Part shown: positions 1 through 8,391 of the stretch, one piece after another
How positions within the stretch are numbered: the first letter of the stretch is position 1
Layout of the letters: each line of letters begins with the position of its first letter
NCBI RefSeq assembly: GCF_016698665.1
Contig: NZ_CP068046.1
Span: 1,674,001 to 1,738,000, forward strand
Direction: 5' to 3'
DNA from: Devosia rhizoryzae
GTDB lineage: Bacteria > Pseudomonadota > Alphaproteobacteria > Rhizobiales > Devosiaceae
Length of the DNA: 64,000 nt
Notes under the pieces: generated by a model
Told to the model about the DNA's origin: nothing
The model's input: only the letters and a program-made list of their open reading frames with translations
Database searches by the model: none
Made by a program: the position numbers and the translations under genes

Positions 1-460
1 TCGCGACGCCGAAGACGGCGCCGAAAAGGCCCTGCACCTTGCCGCGCTGGCGCGGTGGGATGATGTCTGCGACCACAGTCATGGCAACGACCATGAGGCC
101 ACCACCGCCAAGGCCCTGCACCGTGCGGGCGGCGATGAGGAAGGTCATGTCGGTCGCCATGGCGGAAAGGACGGCGCCGATCAGGAAGATGACGATCGCC
201 ACCTGCAGCACGATCTTGCGGCCAAAGAGGTCGCCGAGCTTGCCGTAGATCGGGGCGACGACGGTGGAGCTAAGAAGGTAGGCGATCACCACCCAGGTCA
301 GGTGATCGAGGCCGCCGAGCTGGCCAACGATGGTGGGAAGGGCAGTCGAAACAATGGTTTGGCCCAAAGAGGCCAACAAAAGGGTGACGGCGACGGCGCC
401 GATCACCAGCTTGGTCGATGGGTCTTGCAGCTCGGAAGCTGGCTCAACAGCAGCGGACAT
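1..460 (-). CDS. MFS exporter, DHA2 (14-TMS) type, partial
   Basis: Reading the minus strand from an ATG at 460 gives an open frame of about 153 codons that runs off the left edge, so only the N-terminal third is present. A short cytoplasmic N-terminus (MSAAVEPASE) is followed by hydrophobic helices. The helix with TIVSTALPTIVGQL and the loop GKLGDLFGRK are the motif C-like start and motif A of drug:H+ antiporters; QGLGGGGLMV follows. Such proteins export toxic compounds across the inner membrane by proton exchange. It is divergent from the MarR-family gene at 603, and the 140-bp gap holds repeated half-sites, so MarR control is likely. The substrate cannot be told from the sequence. Confidence 0.88.
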   Translation of the reverse strand, partial: MSAAVEPASELQDPSTKLVIGAVAVTLLLASLGQTIVSTALPTIVGQLGGLDHLTWVVIAYLLSSTVVAPIYGKLGDLFGRKIVLQVAIVIFLIGAVLSAMATDMTFLIAARTVQGLGGGGLMVVAMTVVADIIPPRQRGKVQGLFGAVFGVA

Positions 461-531
461 TTATGCGATCCTTGAAAAACAGGCGGGTCGGCGTCCGGCG
501 TCGGCCCTTGCGGAATTCACTTAGGCGGCAT

Positions 532-584
532 ACATGTGCCTCCAGCAGATACATGTCAATAGCATGCATTTGTCAGAAGCATGC
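532..584. promoter_or_regulatory. Candidate MarR operator: paired ACATGT and GCATGC half-sites
   Basis: The gap between the divergent exporter and regulator holds ACATGT at 532-537 and 551-556 (19-bp spacing) and GCATGC at 562-567 and 579-584 (17-bp spacing). Each is a self-palindromic hexamer. The second pair is extended as GCATGCATTTG and GCATGCAAATG, so ATTTG and CAAAT also form an inverted repeat. Spacings of about two helical turns fit a dimeric winged-helix regulator. Function as an operator is inferred from position and symmetry. Confidence 0.5.
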
Positions 585-602
585 AAATGGGCGAGGTCTC
601 CT

Positions 603-1211
603 ATGCCTCTCAAGGACACAAGCGAAGTCGGCGCCCTGTTGCGCCAGGCCGGTATCGATGCTCAGACCGCCGAAGCGGTGATGGACATCGACGGGCTGAT
701 GCAGAAATGGCGCCGCCGCGCCTTGCGGCGCGAGTTGGGGCATCGGGCGCTGGTCGACCTAAAGATCGGCATCGACCTCGCGCAGTTCGATGTCCTGGTG
801 GCGATCGAAGGGCCCGAGCCCGAGTTCGGCGAGGTCGGGGGCGAGACCATGGTCGCGACCGTCGCCGAGCGGCTCAACATCGACCCGTCGCGCGCCAGCC
901 GCCTCGTCAGCGAAATGGTGGAACAGGGGTTCGCCCGCCGTGGCGTCAGCCAGGCCGATGCGCGGCGCACGATCATCGAGCTCAGCGACCGCGGCTGGGC
1001 GGTGGTTCGAGCCGTGCGGGCTTATAAATTCCTGATCATGGGCGATTTTCTGGGCGAGTGGGACACGGCGGAGCTCGCTGCTTTTGTCCCCATGCTCAAG
1101 CGCTTCGGCAGCTGGATGGATGGGATCGACCCGGCTACCGAAAAATACGCGGCCGAGATCGAGCAACTCGCCGCGGGTTTGGCTCAGGCGCCAAAGGCTG
1201 AAGTTGCGTAA
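603..1211 (+). CDS. MarR-family winged-helix transcriptional regulator
   Basis: The product is a 202-residue DNA-binding regulator. I start it at the ATG at 603 because GAGG lies six bases upstream; an upstream in-frame ATG at 534 would run through the repeated half-sites and add a peptide with no family character. Residues about 60-135 form the winged helix: a helix-turn-helix around residues 84-107 (VAERLNIDPSRASRLVSEM) and a wing around 112-130 ending in ELSDRG, the usual MarR pattern. It is divergent from an MFS exporter, the classic arrangement for a ligand-released repressor that controls both genes. The N-terminal 60 residues are longer than in minimal MarR proteins. The ligand is unknown. 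Confidence 0.85.
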   Translation: MPLKDTSEVGALLRQAGIDAQTAEAVMDIDGLMQKWRRRALRRELGHRALVDLKIGIDLAQFDVLVAIEGPEPEFGEVGGETMVATVAERLNIDPSRASRLVSEMVEQGFARRGVSQADARRTIIELSDRGWAVVRAVRAYKFLIMGDFLGEWDTAELAAFVPMLKRFGSWMDGIDPATEKYAAEIEQLAAGLAQAPKAEVA

Positions 1212-1311
1212 TCGCTGCGACAGTTTTCCGCCGAGGCTTTACTTCTCTAGCCGCCTTCCGGCGAGCAGCAGCGATGATCACGGCCGAGGCGACTTAGAGT
1301 GGATCAGCCCA

Positions 1312-1402
1312 AGTAGACCTCATCCTGAGCCTGTCGAAGGACGAGGTCGTGGCACAGCCGGTGCAAGCGACCTCGTGGTTCGACAAGCTCACCATGAGGT
1401 CT
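1312..1402. repeat. REP-like double-hairpin element, copy 1
   Basis: About 90 bp lie between the MarR gene and the 3' end of the helicase gene. The two arms are near inverted repeats (GACCTCATCCTGAGCCTGTC at the left; the complement of GACCTCATGGTGAGCTTGTC at the right). Each arm can also fold on its own. A copy in the opposite orientation lies at 43169-43260, with matching arms and a different central spacer. It may also act as a terminator for the converging genes. Confidence 0.85.
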
Positions 1403-1413
1403 CTTGATACAGC

Positions 1414-3279
1414 CTAGTCCTCGGCGCGCTTTTTCTTGTGGTCCTTGACCTTGGGCTTCTTGGGCGCGGCGGTGCCGTCGGCGGGTTTGGACCATTTTGG
1501 CTTGCCCTTGTCCTTGGCGACCGGAGGACGCGGGGCTTTTGCCGGGCGCTCCGCAAAATCTTCAGACTTCGGCTTGCCGTAGCGCTCCTTGCGATCGGCC
1601 TTGGTGTCGCGCGGCGCCATCGGATCATAAGCTTTGGGCGGGCCCGGCGGACGGGTCTTTGCCGGACGTTCCGAGCGTTCACCCGGGCCATCTACGGCAT
1701 TGATGTAGATGCCCTTCTCGTCCGTGCCGTTTTTGCCAACGCTGCGCAAGAACCCATCGACCTTGTCGGCCGCCACTTCGAAGATCGTCTCGGTATCGAA
1801 GATGCGGATCGAGCCGATCGCAGATTTGCTGACGCCACCGGCCTTGCAGATCATCGGCAAAAGCCAGCGTGGCTCGGCGCGCTGCTTGCGGCCGACCGAG
1901 ACCTTGAACCAGGTGCCGCCGGCAAAGGTCTCGCGGGTGCGGGGTGCCCGCGGGTCGTCGACGACGAGCGATGCCGTGATCTCCTCCGGCACCGGACGCG
2001 CCGCCAGCTGCTGACGGAAATAGGCCGCCGCGATCGCCTCGGGTGACCATTTGGCGAGAAGACTGCTTACGCTTTCGCGCTCGTCCTCGGTGATTTCATC
2101 GCTCAGCTGCGGATTGTTGAGGATCGTTTCGCGATAGCGCGCATCAATCGATTCCGCCGTCGGCGGCGCAATGTTTTCTGCTTCGATCTTTGCCGTGCGC
2201 AGGATCGACTGGGCGACACGCTTGCGATGGGTCGGCGCGATGATGACGCAGGTGCCCTTGCGCCCCGCCCTTCCGGTGCGGCCGGAGCGGTGCAGCAAGG
2301 TTTCGGCGTTCATCGGCAGATCGGCGTGGATGACGAGGTCGAGATTGGGCAAGTCGATGCCGCGGGCGGCAACGTCGGTGGCAACGCAGATGCGGGCGCG
2401 GCCATCGCGCATGGACTGGAGCGCGCTGGTGCGTTCGGCCTGGGTCAGTTCGCCCGAAAGGGTCACGACATCAAAGCCGCGATTGTGGAGGCGCGCCGAG
2501 AGGTGCTTCACCGCCTCACGGGTCGAGGCAAAGACGATGGTATTGGTGCTGTCGTACCAGAGCAGCGTGTTAATGACGGCGTTCTCGCGCTCGGCGGCGG
2601 GCACGGCCATGAGCTTATATTCGATATCGGCGTGCTGCTCGCCCGAACTGGTGGCCGAGATCCGCAACGCGTCACGCTGGAAGGTCTTAGCCAACTCTGC
2701 AATGGGCTTGGGGACGGTGGCCGAGAAAAGGAGCGTGCGCCGATCTTCGGGGGCCGCAGCGAGGATGAATTCGAGGTCTTCACGGAAGCCGAGGTCGAGC
2801 ATTTCGTCGGCCTCATCAAGCACGACGGCGCGAAGGGCCGACATGTCGAGCGCGCCGCGGGTGATATGGTCGCGAAGGCGACCCGGCGTGCCGACGACGA
2901 TATGGGCGCCCCGTTCCAGCGCCCGGCGCTCGGTGCGCTGGTCCATGCCGCCGACGCCCTGGGCGGTCTGCGCGCCCATCTTGGCATAAAGCCAGGTCAG
3001 CTCGCGCTGCACCTGCATGGCCAGTTCGCGCGTCGGTGCGATGACCAGCGCCAGCGGTGCACCGGGAGCGGGCAGCGTTTCATCGTCGCCCAGAAGCGTC
3101 GGCGCGATCGCCATGCCAAAGGCGACGGTCTTGCCCGAACCGGTCTGGGCGGAAACGAGGAGGTCCCGGCCAAGGGTATTGTCCTCGATCACAGCGGACT
3201 GAACCGGGGTCAGGCTGTCATAGCCTTTTTCGGCAAGGGCGCTGGCGATGGGGGCAAGAATGGTTTCAGGCAGGGACAA
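1414..3279 (-). CDS. DEAD-box ATP-dependent RNA helicase with DbpA-type RNA-binding domain
   Basis: This is an RNA helicase of about 621 residues, probably acting on rRNA or ribosome precursors. Domain order: Q-motif region (TPVQ near 24), Walker A AQTGSGKT (44-51), PTRELA (about 82-87), DEAD (155-158), SAT (186-188), a second RecA domain ending in HRSGRTGRAG (about 310), a DbpA-like RNA-binding domain (about 440-520, WFKVSVGRK to FEVAADKVDGFLR), and a Lys/Pro-rich basic tail. I place the start at TTG 3279 (MSLPETI). An upstream in-frame TTG at 3327 lies inside the U-tract of the ndk terminator and adds a Cys-rich peptide, so it is unlikely. No ATG exists before the Walker A motif. In E. coli DbpA this domain binds 23S rRNA hairpin 92; the same target here is inference. 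Confidence 0.9.
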   Translation of the reverse strand: MSLPETILAPIASALAEKGYDSLTPVQSAVIEDNTLGRDLLVSAQTGSGKTVAFGMAIAPTLLGDDETLPAPGAPLALVIAPTRELAMQVQRELTWLYAKMGAQTAQGVGGMDQRTERRALERGAHIVVGTPGRLRDHITRGALDMSALRAVVLDEADEMLDLGFREDLEFILAAAPEDRRTLLFSATVPKPIAELAKTFQRDALRISATSSGEQHADIEYKLMAVPAAERENAVINTLLWYDSTNTIVFASTREAVKHLSARLHNRGFDVVTLSGELTQAERTSALQSMRDGRARICVATDVAARGIDLPNLDLVIHADLPMNAETLLHRSGRTGRAGRKGTCVIIAPTHRKRVAQSILRTAKIEAENIAPPTAESIDARYRETILNNPQLSDEITEDERESVSSLLAKWSPEAIAAAYFRQQLAARPVPEEITASLVVDDPRAPRTRETFAGGTWFKVSVGRKQRAEPRWLLPMICKAGGVSKSAIGSIRIFDTETIFEVAADKVDGFLRSVGKNGTDEKGIYINAVDGPGERSERPAKTRPPGPPKAYDPMAPRDTKADRKERYGKPKSEDFAERPAKAPRPPVAKDKGKPKWSKPADGTAAPKKPKVKDHKKKRAED

Positions 3280-3323
3280 GAGCGTTCTTTCGTGAGGGAG
3301 CGTGCCTTTATAGCACAAGCAAA

Positions 3324-3354
3324 GCAAAAAGGCCGCCCCGGTCGGGCGGCCTTA
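3324..3354 (-). terminator. Rho-independent terminator of ndk
   Basis: AAGGCCGCCC and GGGCGGCCTT form a 10-bp GC-rich stem with a 5-base loop. Read on the minus strand it is followed directly by TTTTT. It sits 24 bases past the ndk stop and just before the helicase gene, separating the two transcripts. Confidence 0.92.
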
Positions 3355-3377
3355 AAAAGCAGGTCGTTGGCGGGCTT

Positions 3378-3800
3378 TTAGCCTACGAGTTCTTCATCGG
3401 TAAAGAAGAACTTGATTTCCTGGGCAGCGGTTTCCGGCGCGTCCGAACCGTGGACCGAGTTTTCACCGACGGAGAGAGCGAATTCCTTCCGGATCGTGCC
3501 TTCAGCAGCGTTGGCCGGGTTGGTTGCGCCCATGATTTCGCGGTTCTTGAGAATGGCGCCTTCGCCTTCGAGAACCTGAACTACGACCGGGGAAGCGATC
3601 ATCTGCTCGACGAGTTCACCAAAGAAGGGGCGTTCCTTGTGGACCGCGTAGAAGCCCTCGGCCTGGGCGCGGGTCATGTGGATCTTCTTGAGGGCGACGG
3701 GCTTGAGACCGGCTTCCTCGAACTTGGTCAGGATCTTGCCGATGAGGTTGCGACGGACGGCATCGGGCTTGATGATGGAGAAAGTGCGTTCGATCGCCAT
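3378..3800 (-). CDS. ndk: Nucleoside diphosphate kinase
   Basis: The enzyme transfers the gamma phosphate of ATP to nucleoside diphosphates through a phosphohistidine. It is 140 residues long, the normal family length, when started at ATG 3800 ([15 protein letters not shown]); the open frame extends 28 codons upstream but that part has no family similarity. Visible features are the N-terminal KPDAV nucleotide-site segment, the RPFF loop (58-61) and the catalytic His117 in NSVHGSD. A strong terminator follows. It is probably a single-gene transcript, with a palindromic repeat upstream at 3899-3971. Confidence 0.98.
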   Translation of the reverse strand: MAIERTFSIIKPDAVRRNLIGKILTKFEEAGLKPVALKKIHMTRAQAEGFYAVHKERPFFGELVEQMIASPVVVQVLEGEGAILKNREIMGATNPANAAEGTIRKEFALSVGENSVHGSDAPETAAQEIKFFFTDEELVG

Positions 3801-3898
3801 GGCGAAAATCCTGCTAAAGGGAGTGGAAAGGTGGCGCCTTTTAGCGGGCGGTTGTGACTGGCGCAAGACGGGGCTTTTTAGCATCTAGCAAACACCGC

Positions 3899-3971
3899 AT
3901 GTCACCCCGGCGAAGGCCGGGGCCCATCTCGAGATCTCTGGATGGGCCCCGGGTCAAGCCCGGGGTGACAT
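3899..3971. repeat. REP-like palindrome
   Basis: The arms ATGTCACCCCGG and CCGGGGTGACAT flank inner segments (GGGGCCCATC, GATGGGCCCC) that also pair, giving a long, GC-rich cruciform of 73 bp. It lies between the start of ndk and the stop of the secreted-protein gene, where it could end transcription from the latter. Palindromes with this TGACCCCGGG-like composition are common between genes in alphaproteobacteria. Confidence 0.8.
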
Positions 3972-3998
3972 CGCGTTCTTAGAGGTGTCAGCTCGAAA

Positions 3999-4376
3999 TT
4001 AGTCGTTGTCGACATCCGTCGTGCCGGTGCCGACGACATTGCCGTCAGCGCCGGTGAGGGTCACGTCGACGCGGGTGACGGTCGCCGGGGCTTCGATGGT
4101 CTGCTCGACATCGATCTCGAGGGCCTGCTGCGTGCAGATTTCGGCGGTCGAGGTGATGGGGAAGTTCACGGCGAGAGTGCCGTCGGTTTCCTCGCCAAGA
4201 ACGGCAGGGCCGACTTCTTCGCAGGCGCCGCCGGTATACTCGAAATCGATGGTGATCTGGTTGGCATTGATGCGTTCGGCATCGAGATCATCGAGCGTGG
4301 CGGCCTGCTGCGCAAAGGATGGCATGGTCAGGCCGGCAGCGAAGATGGCGGCAAGGGCAACGAGCTTGGTGGACAT
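3999..4376 (-). CDS. Secreted/periplasmic protein of unknown function
   Basis: I do not recognise this 125-residue protein. Residues 1-22 form a clear signal peptide (MSTKLVALAAIFAAGLTMPSFA) with cleavage expected before QQA. The mature part of about 103 residues is acidic, rich in Thr, Val, Asp and Glu, and predicted beta-rich. It has only two cysteines (GGACEE and AEICTQ), which could form one disulfide in the periplasm. It ends in VDND. It stands alone, followed by a REP palindrome and with its own upstream gap towards the divergent ABC-F gene. The reading frame and signal peptide make it likely to be real. Confidence 0.75.
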   Translation of the reverse strand: MSTKLVALAAIFAAGLTMPSFAQQAATLDDLDAERINANQITIDFEYTGGACEEVGPAVLGEETDGTLAVNFPITSTAEICTQQALEIDVEQTIEAPATVTRVDVTLTGADGNVVGTGTTDVDND

Positions 4377-4550
4377 GTGATTTCCTCTTTCACGTGTTGT
4401 CGTCTTGAAACGTTCCGCCCACGGAGAAAGTGCCGGGCAAACTGGGCGACAGAGTGACGCGCGGTTGCCAGATCGTCGCTAACGCCCTACTTCGGGCGCA
4501 ACACACTCTGCTCGCCCCGTCTTTTCAGCCGCCGTGCCGGACCATTTGCC

Positions 4551-6425
4551 ATGCTCACCATCAATAACCTCGTCTATCGCATCCAAGGCCGCGAGCTCTT
4601 CGAAGATGCCTCGGTGGTGCTGCCCACAGGCTCCAAGACCGGGTTCGTAGGCAAGAACGGCACGGGCAAGACGACGCTGTTCCACCTGATCCAGGGCCAT
4701 ATCGGCGCCGATGCCGGCACGATCGAGCTCGACAAGAAAGCCCGCATCGGCGCCGTTGCTCAGGAAGCTCCGGCCGGGGACGAAACGGTGCTCGAAGTCG
4801 TGCTGGCGGCTGACAAGGAACGCACGGCGTTGATGGCGGAGTCGCTGACGGCGGAAGACCCCGACCGCATCAGCGAGATCTATACGCGCCTTGCCGATAT
4901 CGACGCCTATTCGGCCGATGCGCGCGCGTCCTCGATTCTTAAGGGTCTTGGCTTCGAGCAGGACCGGCAGAACGCGCCGACGCGCGAACTCTCGGGCGGC
5001 TGGCGCATGCGCGTGGCGCTGGCAGGCGTCCTGTTCAGCCAGCCGGACCTGTTGCTGCTCGACGAGCCGACCAACTACCTCGATCTCGAAGGGACGCTGT
5101 GGCTCGAAAAGTATCTCGCCACCTATCCCTATACCGTCTTCATGATCAGCCACGATCGCGACCTTCTCAACAAGGCGGTCAACTCGATCATCCATCTCGA
5201 GCATCGCAAGCTCACCTTCTACAAGGGCAATTACGACACGTTCGAAAACACACGCCGCCAGCAGATGGAGCTCAACAACAAGAGCCGCGAAAAGTCGCTG
5301 GACCAGATCGCGCATCTGCAAAAGTTCGTCGATCGCTTCAAGGCCAAGGCCACCAAGGCCAAGCAGGCGCAATCGCGCATGAAGATGATCGAAAAGCTCA
5401 AGCCCCCGGCCGCGATGTTCGACGAGCATTCGGCCCCGTTCCGCTTCCAGCAACCCAAGGCCGAGGCCCCTACCCCGATGATCACCATGGACAAGGTGGC
5501 GGCCGGCTATGGCGACAAGACCATCCTTCGCAACATCACCATGCGCATCGATCCCGATGACCGCATCGCGCTGATCGGCGTCAACGGCAACGGCAAGTCG
5601 ACCTTTGCCAAGCTTTTGGCGGGCGACATCGAGGCGCAGGGCGGCACGCTGCGCAAGGGCAAGAAGCTCGAGATTGCCCATTTCGCCCAGCACCAGATGG
5701 ACAAGCTCAAGCCCGAATGGACGCCGCTCGAGCATATGGTCGACCTGATGCCGCTGGACAACGAAGCGCGCCGGCGCTCGCGGCTGGCGCAGATGGGGCT
5801 GACCACTTCGCGCATGGACACCAAGGCCAAAAACCTTTCCGGTGGCGAGCGGGCGCGCTTGCTCATGGGCATAATCACCTTCGGCGGGCCGGGCATGATG
5901 ATCCTCGACGAGCCGACCAATCACCTCGACATCGATAGCCGCGATGCGCTGGTGCACGCCCTTAACGATTACGAGGGCGCCGTGCTGATCATCTCGCACG
6001 ACCGCCACCTGATCGAAGCCACCTGCGACACGCTCTGGATCGCCGAAGGCGGCACTATCCACGAACTCGACGAAGATCTCGACAGCTACCAGCGCAACAT
6101 CACCTCCTCCAAGGACAATAGGAGCGCAGGTCCCGGTGGCACTGGCGGCACGCGCAAGCTCACTAAGCAGGAAGCGGCAGCGCGCCGGGCCGAGTTGGCG
6201 CCCCTCAAGAAGTCGATCACCGACGCCGAGACGAAGATGAGCCGGCTCAAGATCGAGCTCGAAAAGGTCGAGGCGCAGCTGGCCGATCCCAAGGTCTATA
6301 ACGGGCCATCCGACCGGGTGGTCGCCCTGGGCAAGGACAAGGTCCGCTTCGGGGCCGAGCTTGAAGGCATCGAGGAAAAGTGGCTCGAACTCAGTGCTGA
6401 GCTCGAAGAGGCGGAGCAGGCCTGA
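4551..6425 (+). CDS. ABC-F family ATPase (Uup/YheS-like translation factor)
   Basis: This soluble protein of 624 residues has two ATP-binding cassettes and no membrane segments, the hallmark of ABC-F proteins, which act on the ribosome. Cassette 1: Walker A GKNGTGKTT (34-42), signature LSGGWRMRVALAG, Walker B LLLLDEPTNYLD. Cassette 2: Walker A GVNGNGKST (about 343), signature LSGGERARLLMG, Walker B MMILDEPTNHLD. Between them is a basic Arg/Lys-rich linker with many KAK repeats. Residues about 540-620 form a charged coiled coil rich in KLEKVEAQL-type heptads, as in Uup and YheS. The stop TGA overlaps the ATG of the next gene (TGATG), so the two are translationally coupled. The exact subfamily is not decided here. 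Confidence 0.95.
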   Translation: MLTINNLVYRIQGRELFEDASVVLPTGSKTGFVGKNGTGKTTLFHLIQGHIGADAGTIELDKKARIGAVAQEAPAGDETVLEVVLAADKERTALMAESLTAEDPDRISEIYTRLADIDAYSADARASSILKGLGFEQDRQNAPTRELSGGWRMRVALAGVLFSQPDLLLLDEPTNYLDLEGTLWLEKYLATYPYTVFMISHDRDLLNKAVNSIIHLEHRKLTFYKGNYDTFENTRRQQMELNNKSREKSLDQIAHLQKFVDRFKAKATKAKQAQSRMKMIEKLKPPAAMFDEHSAPFRFQQPKAEAPTPMITMDKVAAGYGDKTILRNITMRIDPDDRIALIGVNGNGKSTFAKLLAGDIEAQGGTLRKGKKLEIAHFAQHQMDKLKPEWTPLEHMVDLMPLDNEARRRSRLAQMGLTTSRMDTKAKNLSGGERARLLMGIITFGGPGMMILDEPTNHLDIDSRDALVHALNDYEGAVLIISHDRHLIEATCDTLWIAEGGTIHELDEDLDSYQRNITSSKDNRSAGPGGTGGTRKLTKQEAAARRAELAPLKKSITDAETKMSRLKIELEKVEAQLADPKVYNGPSDRVVALGKDKVRFGAELEGIEEKWLELSAELEEAEQA

Positions 6426-6847
6426 TGACGACGGCGCAGGAGATCATCGCGACGTTGGGCATGGAGCGGCATCCGGAAGGCGGCTGGTATGTGCAGACGT
6501 TTGAGGATGTGGCTGGCCCTGACGGACGGGCGCGATCGACGGCGATCTATTATTTGCTGGAGACCGGAGACCGCTCGCATTGGCACCGGGTCGATGCTGT
6601 GGAGGTCTGGCATTGGCATGCCGGCGCGCCGCTGGAGCTTGGGATTGCCGGTGACGGCGGCGTGGTGCGGCATGTGCTGGGGGCAGACTTAGCCCGCGGC
6701 GAGCGGCCGCAGGCAGTGGTGCCGGAGGCTGCCTGGCAGTCGGCACGAAGCCTGGGCGATTGGACCCTGGTGGGCTGCACGGTGGCGCCAGGGTTTCGGT
6801 TTTCAGGCTTCGAGATGGCTCCGGCTGGGTGGGAGCCGGGGGCATAG
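6425..6847 (+). CDS. Cupin superfamily protein, DUF985 type
   Basis: This 140-residue protein belongs to the cupin_5/DUF985 group by its opening (MERHPEGGWYVQTF), the central SHWHRVDAVEVWHWHAG stretch with several histidines that could bind metal, and the ending VGCTVAPGFRFSGFEM. Members are small beta-barrel proteins, mostly of unknown activity; some are annotated as sugar epimerase-like. The start ATG overlaps the stop of the ABC-F gene by one base, so it is expressed with it. No regulatory signal of its own is visible. Confidence 0.9.
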   Translation: MTTAQEIIATLGMERHPEGGWYVQTFEDVAGPDGRARSTAIYYLLETGDRSHWHRVDAVEVWHWHAGAPLELGIAGDGGVVRHVLGADLARGERPQAVVPEAAWQSARSLGDWTLVGCTVAPGFRFSGFEMAPAGWEPGA

Positions 6848-6961
6848 GCTGTTATGTGGGGCTCCGGGAGTGGAGGGGCGGTCTTCACCACTGCCTTGTG
6901 ATCTCGTTGACACTCCCCGACCCTTGCCGTCTTCTGGACCTCTCTTGCCGGGAGCGACCCT

Positions 6962-7777
6962 ATGCGCCGTTTAATCCTGTTGCTGCTTGCCCTGCTGCTG
7001 GTGTCGCCGGCTGCGGCATTCGACTGGAAGGATTATGACAAGGGGCAGCGGCTCGATATCCGGCGCTTCGCCGTCAATAATGGGCTCTTCACGCTCTACC
7101 ACGAAGTGGGACATCTCCTGATCGACAAGCTCGAGCTTCCGGTTCTGGGGCGCGAGGAGGATGCGGCGGACAATATCGCCACCTGGATGCTGCTGCAGAA
7201 AGGTACGCCCGAGGCCAATCAGGCCCTCGAAGATGCCGTGCAAGGGTGGGCGCTGACGGCGGAATATTTTGACGATCGCTGGACCAATGAGGACTTTGCC
7301 TCCGGGTACAGCCCCGACCGGCAGCGGGCCATGCAGATCGTTTGCCTCCTGGTCGGTGCTGATGGCGCAGCGTTCCGCCCGGTCGCGGATGACTATGCGC
7401 TGAACAGCGACCGTCAGCACATGTGCCATTTCGAATATGAGCTGATCGACCGCAGCATGCGCCAGCTCCTCGCCAAGGCTGCGTCAGGAACTGAAGTGAC
7501 CGTTGTTTATCACGACAGCGGGCGGCACCTGAAGCTGGCCGAGCAGATGCTGCGCAACAGCGGCATTATCGAAACGGTGGCCGAGGAAGTGCGGCGCGGC
7601 TATCGCCTGGGTGGCGAGGTTACGATGACCGTGGCGCAGTGCGGCGAGCCCAATGCGTTTTACGACACCGCGTCTGCCGAGATCATCTTCTGCTACGAGC
7701 TGATGCAGGATTTCGTTGATCTTTACGCCGATGAACTGCCGCGGCAGCCGACCGGCAAGAAGCCGAAAAGCCGTTAG
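6962..7777 (+). CDS. DUF4344-type putative secreted metallopeptidase, paralog 1
   Basis: A 271-residue protein with a signal peptide (residues 1-19, ending SPAAA). The mature part carries HEVGH (47-51) and EED (65-67), which fit the HExxH zinc site and downstream glutamate of the putative metallopeptidase family PF14247. The C-terminal part holds AQCGEPNAFYD and FCYEL, conserved with the second copy at 60061. It likely acts in the periplasm or outside; the substrate is unknown. It ends in a basic tail (KKPKSR). Its stop overlaps the stop of the converging YitT gene by four bases. Two members within one 64-kb window is noteworthy. Confidence 0.85.
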   Translation: MRRLILLLLALLLVSPAAAFDWKDYDKGQRLDIRRFAVNNGLFTLYHEVGHLLIDKLELPVLGREEDAADNIATWMLLQKGTPEANQALEDAVQGWALTAEYFDDRWTNEDFASGYSPDRQRAMQIVCLLVGADGAAFRPVADDYALNSDRQHMCHFEYELIDRSMRQLLAKAASGTEVTVVYHDSGRHLKLAEQMLRNSGIIETVAEEVRRGYRLGGEVTMTVAQCGEPNAFYDTASAEIIFCYELMQDFVDLYADELPRQPTGKKPKSR

Positions 7778-8391
7778 CTGAAGCCCACATAACGGCCCGG
7801 GCGGTGGTTGAGCGCGATGATCATGTTGAGCACGAGCGCGCCCAGCACCGAGTATAGGACGCGATCGAGCGGCAGAATGAAGAATGCGGCAAGCAGGATC
7901 ATGGCGTCGACGCCGAGCTGGAAATAGCCGGCGCGAATGCCAAAGTTTTCCTGCAGGTAGAGCGCCAGGATATTGATGCCGCCAACGCTCGCCTTGTGGC
8001 GGAACAGCGAGAGAATGCCCAGACCAATGAGGCCGCCGCCGACCAGGGCGGCAAAGAGCGGGTCTATCCGTTCAATGCCGATCCAGAGCGGGATCTGGCC
8101 GGAGAAGTAGGAAACGAGCGCCACGCAGGCGATGGTCTTGACAGCAAACTGCCAACCCATCCGCCAAAAAGCGAGGGCATAGAAGGGCAGGTTGATGGCA
8201 AAGAACAGCCAGCCGAAGGGAATGCCGGTCGCGTATTGAAGGAGAAGCGCCAGACCGGCGCTGCTGCCCGTGGTGAGCTGAACCTGACTGTAGAAAGCGA
8301 TGCCCAGTGACACCAGCATGGTGCCGATCAGCATGGCAAAGATGTCTTCGTGAAGGTTGTGGCGGCTCGGCGTCGAAAGGTCGGGCGTCAT
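7774..8391 (-). CDS. YitT family integral membrane protein
   Basis: The product is about 205 residues from ATG 8391 (MTPDLSTPSRHNLHED). It has five or so hydrophobic segments and the family pattern of a first helix followed by a Gly-rich loop (TTGSSAGLALLLQYATGIPFG), then SVGGINILALYLQ near residue 140. It lacks the C-terminal DUF2179 soluble domain that many YitT proteins carry. Function is unknown; it sits in the inner membrane. Its ATG overlaps the stop of holC (ATGA), so it is probably translated from the holC message. It converges on the metallopeptidase gene with a 4-bp stop overlap. Confidence 0.85.
   Translation of the reverse strand: MTPDLSTPSRHNLHEDIFAMLIGTMLVSLGIAFYSQVQLTTGSSAGLALLLQYATGIPFGWLFFAINLPFYALAFWRMGWQFAVKTIACVALVSYFSGQIPLWIGIERIDPLFAALVGGGLIGLGILSLFRHKASVGGINILALYLQENFGIRAGYFQLGVDAMILLAAFFILPLDRVLYSVLGALVLNMIIALNHRPGRYVGFS

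Noticed and set aside
3280..3327. Longer start for the DEAD-box helicase at TTG 3327
   Set aside because: The codon lies in the U-tract of the ndk terminator and adds a peptide without family similarity.
4479..6062. Long minus-strand open frame of about 527 codons
   Set aside because: It is antisense to the ABC-F gene, has no recognisable domain, and arises from GC-rich codon bias.
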